A DNA stretch of 8,515 nucleotides from CAZRHH01 sp964599885 (GTDB taxonomy: Bacteria; Chloroflexota; Dehalococcoidia; DSTF01; JACRBR01): NCBI GenBank assembly GCA_964599885.1, contig CAZRHH010000104.1:1-8515 (forward strand). The letters run 5' to 3'. The notes under the pieces were generated by a model, which searched no databases, was not told the DNA's origin, and saw nothing but the letters and a program-made list of their open reading frames with translations. The translations under genes were made by a program, and so were the position numbers. Shown piece after piece: positions 5,942 through 8,515 of the stretch (the first letter of the stretch is position 1; every line of letters begins with the position of its first letter).

Positions 5942-5966
5942 TAGGATTGAGACGCCGTGGTGTCAA
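5938..5966 (-). promoter_or_regulatory. sigma-70-type promoter of the aquaporin gene
   Basis: On the minus strand, a perfect -35 TTGACA (5966-5961) and a -10 TACGAT (5943-5938) are exactly 17 bases apart. The start of transcription should be near 5931, giving a leader of about 40 bases before the ATG at 5889. The promoter lies in the 121-base gap after the oxidoreductase gene, so the aquaporin can be expressed separately from it. Confidence 0.7.
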
Positions 5967-5984
5967 TAGCGACGACGTTCCCCC

Positions 5985-6004
5985 GCACGTTAAAGCAGCC
6001 GTGC
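5985..6004 (-). terminator. weak hairpin after the NADH:flavin oxidoreductase gene
   Basis: Just past the TAA, GCACG and CGTGC (6004-6000 and 5989-5985 on the minus strand) can pair around a 10-base loop. The stem is short and there is no T-run, so it is only a possible 3' boundary for the oxidoreductase transcript. Confidence 0.2.
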
Positions 6005-6010
6005 AGAGAG

Positions 6011-7411
6011 TTAACGCCAGCCTTCGGTCACTCGGGCGTCGCGGAGGGGCTGGGCGTAGATGCGGTCGCGCGGGACGCAGCCCGTTGCGTATTGGCCGAA
6101 CTCGTTGTGCTTGGCGCGCATCAGCGCCGTGCAGTAGCTGACGCCGATGCACGACTTGTCGCGCTCCATGCCGTCGCCGTGGAGCGCATCAACCGCGAAG
6201 TCCGGGTAGGCAAGCGCGCCACGGCCGAGGCCGACGAGCGTCACATCGCCCGCCGCCACGTTGGCGGCGCCCGCGTGAAGCGCGTAGTGCCGCAGCCACG
6301 AGTAGCCAGTGCCGACGACCGGCAGCGTCGGATGGGCGTGCTGTACGGCAGCAGTCAGCGCGAAGTGCCGTTCGACGCCGGTGAGCGGATGTTCGGGCGG
6401 CGTGTAACCGTCGACCGGCGGCTTCTCGAACGGGCGGCCGATGTGCGGGTTGTAGTACGGGCTGCCCATCGAGACGTTGAGCAGCTGCAATCCGAGACCG
6501 CGCAGTTCACCGATGAGTTTGACCGGCTCTGTAAGGTCGGCGCGTTCGGGATCGCGACTGTCGACGCCCCAACCATCCAGATACGGCATATCGCGAGCAG
6601 CGGGGATGCCGACACCGTCCTCGCGTGCCACGTATGGCGCGCCATCGAACACGTTCATGCGCGTCGCGAGCATGATGCTGTCGCGCAGACGCCCGCGGAT
6701 CGTGCCGAAGACGTTGCGGACGAAGCGAGTGCGTCGCTCGAACCCGCCGCCGTAGTCGCCGCGACGTGTACGCGCGCCGAGCAGTTCGTTTAGCAAGTAG
6801 GTGTGGCATTGCTTGATGTCGATGAAGTCGAAGCCCGCTTCACGCGCCAGGATGGCCGCTTCGACAAAGCGATCCTCCAGCCGCGCGAGCTCACTGTCTG
6901 TCAGCACGTCGAGCGTCTTTGTGTGCTTCACGGCGTCGATCGCGCGACCGTGCTGGACGATGATCGGCGCCGCGGCGGACCAGCGTCCCGAGTGTGTGAG
7001 CTGCATACCGACGATGAACCCCTCCGTCGTGCCGAGGCGCGCGCGGCGGGCGGCGCGCGTCTCGTCGAGCAGGCGCTTGATCTCGGGCAGCGTTTCGCGC
7101 GAGATAACGAGTTGTCGCGGATTGGCACGCGCTTCCGGCACGACGGCCGTAGCTTCACCCCATAACACCGCCGCGCCACCCTCAGCGAAGCGCCTCCAGC
7201 GCCGGAATGTCAGTTCGCCCGGTGTCCCATCGAGATTGCCATCGCAGCCTTCCATCGGGTGGACGGCGAGGCGATTCGCCGCGGTGAACGGCCCGATCCG
7301 AACCGGCGCACCCAGTTGCTTTGCCACGTCCTCGCTGAGCGCGATCGCGTCGCCGCGAGCGGCGATATCAGCGCGCAGTTCGTCGGGATGGCGATAGTTG
7401 AAGTACGGCAT
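6011..7411 (-). CDS. NADH:flavin oxidoreductase, Old Yellow Enzyme-like
   Basis: This 466-residue FMN-dependent TIM-barrel enzyme should reduce an activated C=C bond or related substrate with NAD(P)H; the substrate cannot be read from the sequence. Markers in order are RIGPFTAANRLAVHPMEG at 38-54 (first strand, FMN contacts), QLTHSGRWS at 137-145, CHTYLLNELL at 202-211 (HGYLL in the family, Y205 the probable proton donor), RRGDYGGGFERRTRF at 216-230, LATRMNVFDG at 248-257, and the phosphate-binding VGTGYSW (366-372) and GLGRGALAYPDF (394-405). The C-terminal cysteines C421, C427 and C445 do not follow the CxxC-x3-C-x11-C iron-sulfur pattern of 2,4-dienoyl-CoA reductases, and the second flavin/NAD domain of those enzymes is absent. 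The start ATG at 7411 begins a plausible N-terminus but has no clear Shine-Dalgarno sequence. It is transcribed away from the secreted-protein gene. Confidence 0.88.
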   Translation of the reverse strand: MPYFNYRHPDELRADIAARGDAIALSEDVAKQLGAPVRIGPFTAANRLAVHPMEGCDGNLDGTPGELTFRRWRRFAEGGAAVLWGEATAVVPEARANPRQLVISRETLPEIKRLLDETRAARRARLGTTEGFIVGMQLTHSGRWSAAAPIIVQHGRAIDAVKHTKTLDVLTDSELARLEDRFVEAAILAREAGFDFIDIKQCHTYLLNELLGARTRRGDYGGGFERRTRFVRNVFGTIRGRLRDSIMLATRMNVFDGAPYVAREDGVGIPAARDMPYLDGWGVDSRDPERADLTEPVKLIGELRGLGLQLLNVSMGSPYYNPHIGRPFEKPPVDGYTPPEHPLTGVERHFALTAAVQHAHPTLPVVGTGYSWLRHYALHAGAANVAAGDVTLVGLGRGALAYPDFAVDALHGDGMERDKSCIGVSYCTALMRAKHNEFGQYATGCVPRDRIYAQPLRDARVTEGWR

Positions 7412-7519
7412 CGTGCGCGAAGCTTACAGCAAACGCGGCGAGAGCTACGCGCGTGCGCTTAAAGCGTTGCACGCGATTGGCAGAACCATGTCCGTTTCAT
7501 CGCAAACGACCATACGGCG

Positions 7520-7548
7520 TTGACACACGACCGGGTCAAACCTACGAT
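7520..7548 (+). promoter_or_regulatory. sigma-70-type promoter of the secreted-protein gene
   Basis: TTGACA (7520-7525) and TACGAT (7543-7548) are 17 bases apart, the same core as the aquaporin promoter. Transcription should start near 7555, leaving a leader of about 70 bases to the ATG at 7626. The promoter lies in the 214-base divergent gap after 7411; I could not find an equally good promoter for the oxidoreductase on the other strand. Confidence 0.7.
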
Positions 7549-7625
7549 CGGCAACGTGGCGTGGAGTTCCCACGACGCCCCTTCGCAATCCCCGGTGGCT
7601 CGGGCACAACGTTGGAGGAATCACG

Positions 7626-8515
7626 ATGACGCTTCGAAGAAGCATCATACTCTCCTGTACGCTAGCGGCAGTGGTCTTGGCGTCGATGGGCGTCAACGGG
7701 CCGGCCCGCGCGGAAGCCGGCAACCCGGATCCACAAGCTCTCGTCGAACAGTTCTTCGCCGAACTCAATGCGGGTGACACGTCTGGCGCGGCAGCGCTCG
7801 TCACGGAGGATTTCGTCCTGACGGACATTGACGGCGGTTCGTTCGCCGTCGTCGGTAGAGTGGCGTTTGAGTCCGTTCTCGAGGAGGTTGTCGCCGGGAA
7901 CGCGGATATCACGCTGACCGACCTTGATGTCGACGGTAACACTGTCACCGGAGTCGCCGAATGGACGGACGATTTCACCGACGAAGCAGGTGTCGACCGG
8001 TATCTGCAGCCGTTTACCGTGACGACCACCGACGCCGGTCTCATTTCCCGCGGCGACTTCACATACGACGAGACGGACCAGCAAACCGAGGACTACCTGG
8101 CGTACCTGGACAGCCAGGAAGACGACGGTGGCGAGGACGAAGGCCCGCCGCCGACAGAGATCGCGCTCGCTGCGCAGCCCGGCGGTAACCAGCCGGGAAC
8201 CGCGTCAATCTTCGCCGACAGCCCGGGCATCACGGGCGTGTTCCTCGACATTACTCCGGGCGCTGTTGGCGTGCAGCAGCCGGCGCATTTCCACACGGGC
8301 ACGTGCGCGGCGCCGGGACCCATCGTCGAACCGCTGGCGAACGTGCTGGACGGCCAATCGTTTACGCTGCTGAGCGCGGGCATCGACGACCTTGTCGACG
8401 CGGGGCTGATCATCAATGTGCACCTGTCGACGACGCAGCTAACGACGTACGTGTCGTGCGGTGAGGTACTCGCCGCCGCCGCGCCCGCGCCGACGACGCC
8501 GGCGGGCGCGACACC
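7626..8515 (+). CDS. secreted protein with NTF2/SnoaL-like and CHRD-like domains (3' end outside window)
   Basis: The frame is open from ATG 7626 to the window end (296 codons) without a stop. The start is supported by GGAGG at 7614-7618, seven bases upstream, and by the promoter at 7520-7548. Residues 1-29 form a clear Sec signal peptide: MTLRR, a hydrophobic core, and an ARA cleavage site before E30. Residues about 34-160 resemble an NTF2/SnoaL-like domain (PQALVEQFFAELNAGD then AALVTEDFVLTD). An acidic, Gly/Pro-rich linker follows at about 163-177. Residues about 178-280 look like a CHRD-type beta domain: IFADSPGITGVFLDITPG, then QPAHFHTGTC (H221, H223, C227), LIINVHLS (H266) and YVSCG (C278). 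C227 and C278 may form a disulfide. The tail turns Ala/Pro/Thr-rich, like a wall or membrane linker. The protein probably acts outside the cell; ligand and function are unknown. Confidence 0.82.
   Translation, partial: MTLRRSIILSCTLAAVVLASMGVNGPARAEAGNPDPQALVEQFFAELNAGDTSGAAALVTEDFVLTDIDGGSFAVVGRVAFESVLEEVVAGNADITLTDLDVDGNTVTGVAEWTDDFTDEAGVDRYLQPFTVTTTDAGLISRGDFTYDETDQQTEDYLAYLDSQEDDGGEDEGPPPTEIALAAQPGGNQPGTASIFADSPGITGVFLDITPGAVGVQQPAHFHTGTCAAPGPIVEPLANVLDGQSFTLLSAGIDDLVDAGLIINVHLSTTQLTTYVSCGEVLAAAAPAPTTPAGAT

Noticed and set aside
5140..6141. A 333-codon + strand open frame opposite the aquaporin, and a 278-codon one at 5957-6793 opposite the oxidoreductase.
   Set aside because: Both are highly charged, low-complexity products (Arg/Asp/Val-rich) opposite genes with intact motifs.
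7445..8062. A 205-codon minus-strand open frame overlapping the secreted-protein gene.
   Set aside because: The + strand frame has a promoter, a GGAGG site, a signal peptide and domain similarity; the minus frame is Ser/Thr/Pro-rich with none of these.
1..8515. tRNA or rRNA genes, CRISPR arrays, insertion sequences, integrases and toxin-antitoxin genes.
   Set aside because: I looked on both strands and saw no supporting motif or repeat arrangement.

Overview
The window is a GC-rich, densely coded stretch of a bacterial chromosome. There is no rRNA, tRNA, CRISPR array or recognisable insertion sequence in it. The gene mix is a degenerate SDR, an Old-Yellow-Enzyme-like oxidoreductase, an APH-type phosphotransferase with a DUF6285 partner, and a secreted protein with a CHRD-like domain. 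Together with a few GTG starts and good Shine-Dalgarno sites, this would fit a Chloroflexota (Dehalococcoidia-like) or actinobacterial environmental genome. That placement is an impression from gene content and is not demonstrated by the sequence.

Layout. On the + strand, the 3' part of an SDR-like gene (1-560) is followed closely by tilS (598-1947). tilS faces a three-gene minus-strand cluster across a short spacer that carries a perfect hairpin. That cluster, in transcription order, is a DUF7064/AttH-CrtC-like protein (4500-3526), an APH/ACAD10-type phosphotransferase (3526-2516, overlapping by one base) and a small DUF6285 protein (2464-2072). Upstream on the same strand lie a CrcB/FluC fluoride channel (4977-4603), an aquaporin (5889-5047) and an NADH:flavin oxidoreductase (7411-6011). 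A 214-bp divergent intergenic region then leads to a + strand secreted protein (7626 to beyond the window end) with an NTF2-like domain joined to a CHRD-like domain. This last gene has no stop codon inside the window.

How the genes may work together. The phosphotransferase/DUF6285 pair resembles the LvaA/LvaB pair of the levulinate pathway, in which an APH-fold kinase with a small partner phosphorylates 4-hydroxyacyl-CoA. Here the pair is coupled to a DUF7064 protein, with no acyl-CoA dehydrogenase in view, so this is the best candidate for an uncharacterised catabolic module. The aquaporin and crcB are two membrane channels in tandem. They are separated by 69 bases that hold two hairpins, and the aquaporin has its own strong sigma-70-like promoter. 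Its selectivity-filter residues (His, Ile, Ala, Arg) resemble plant tonoplast TIP channels rather than bacterial AqpZ. Two genes (aquaporin and secreted protein) share an identical promoter core, TTGACA-17-TACGAT, which suggests the housekeeping sigma factor of this organism prefers TACGAT as -10.
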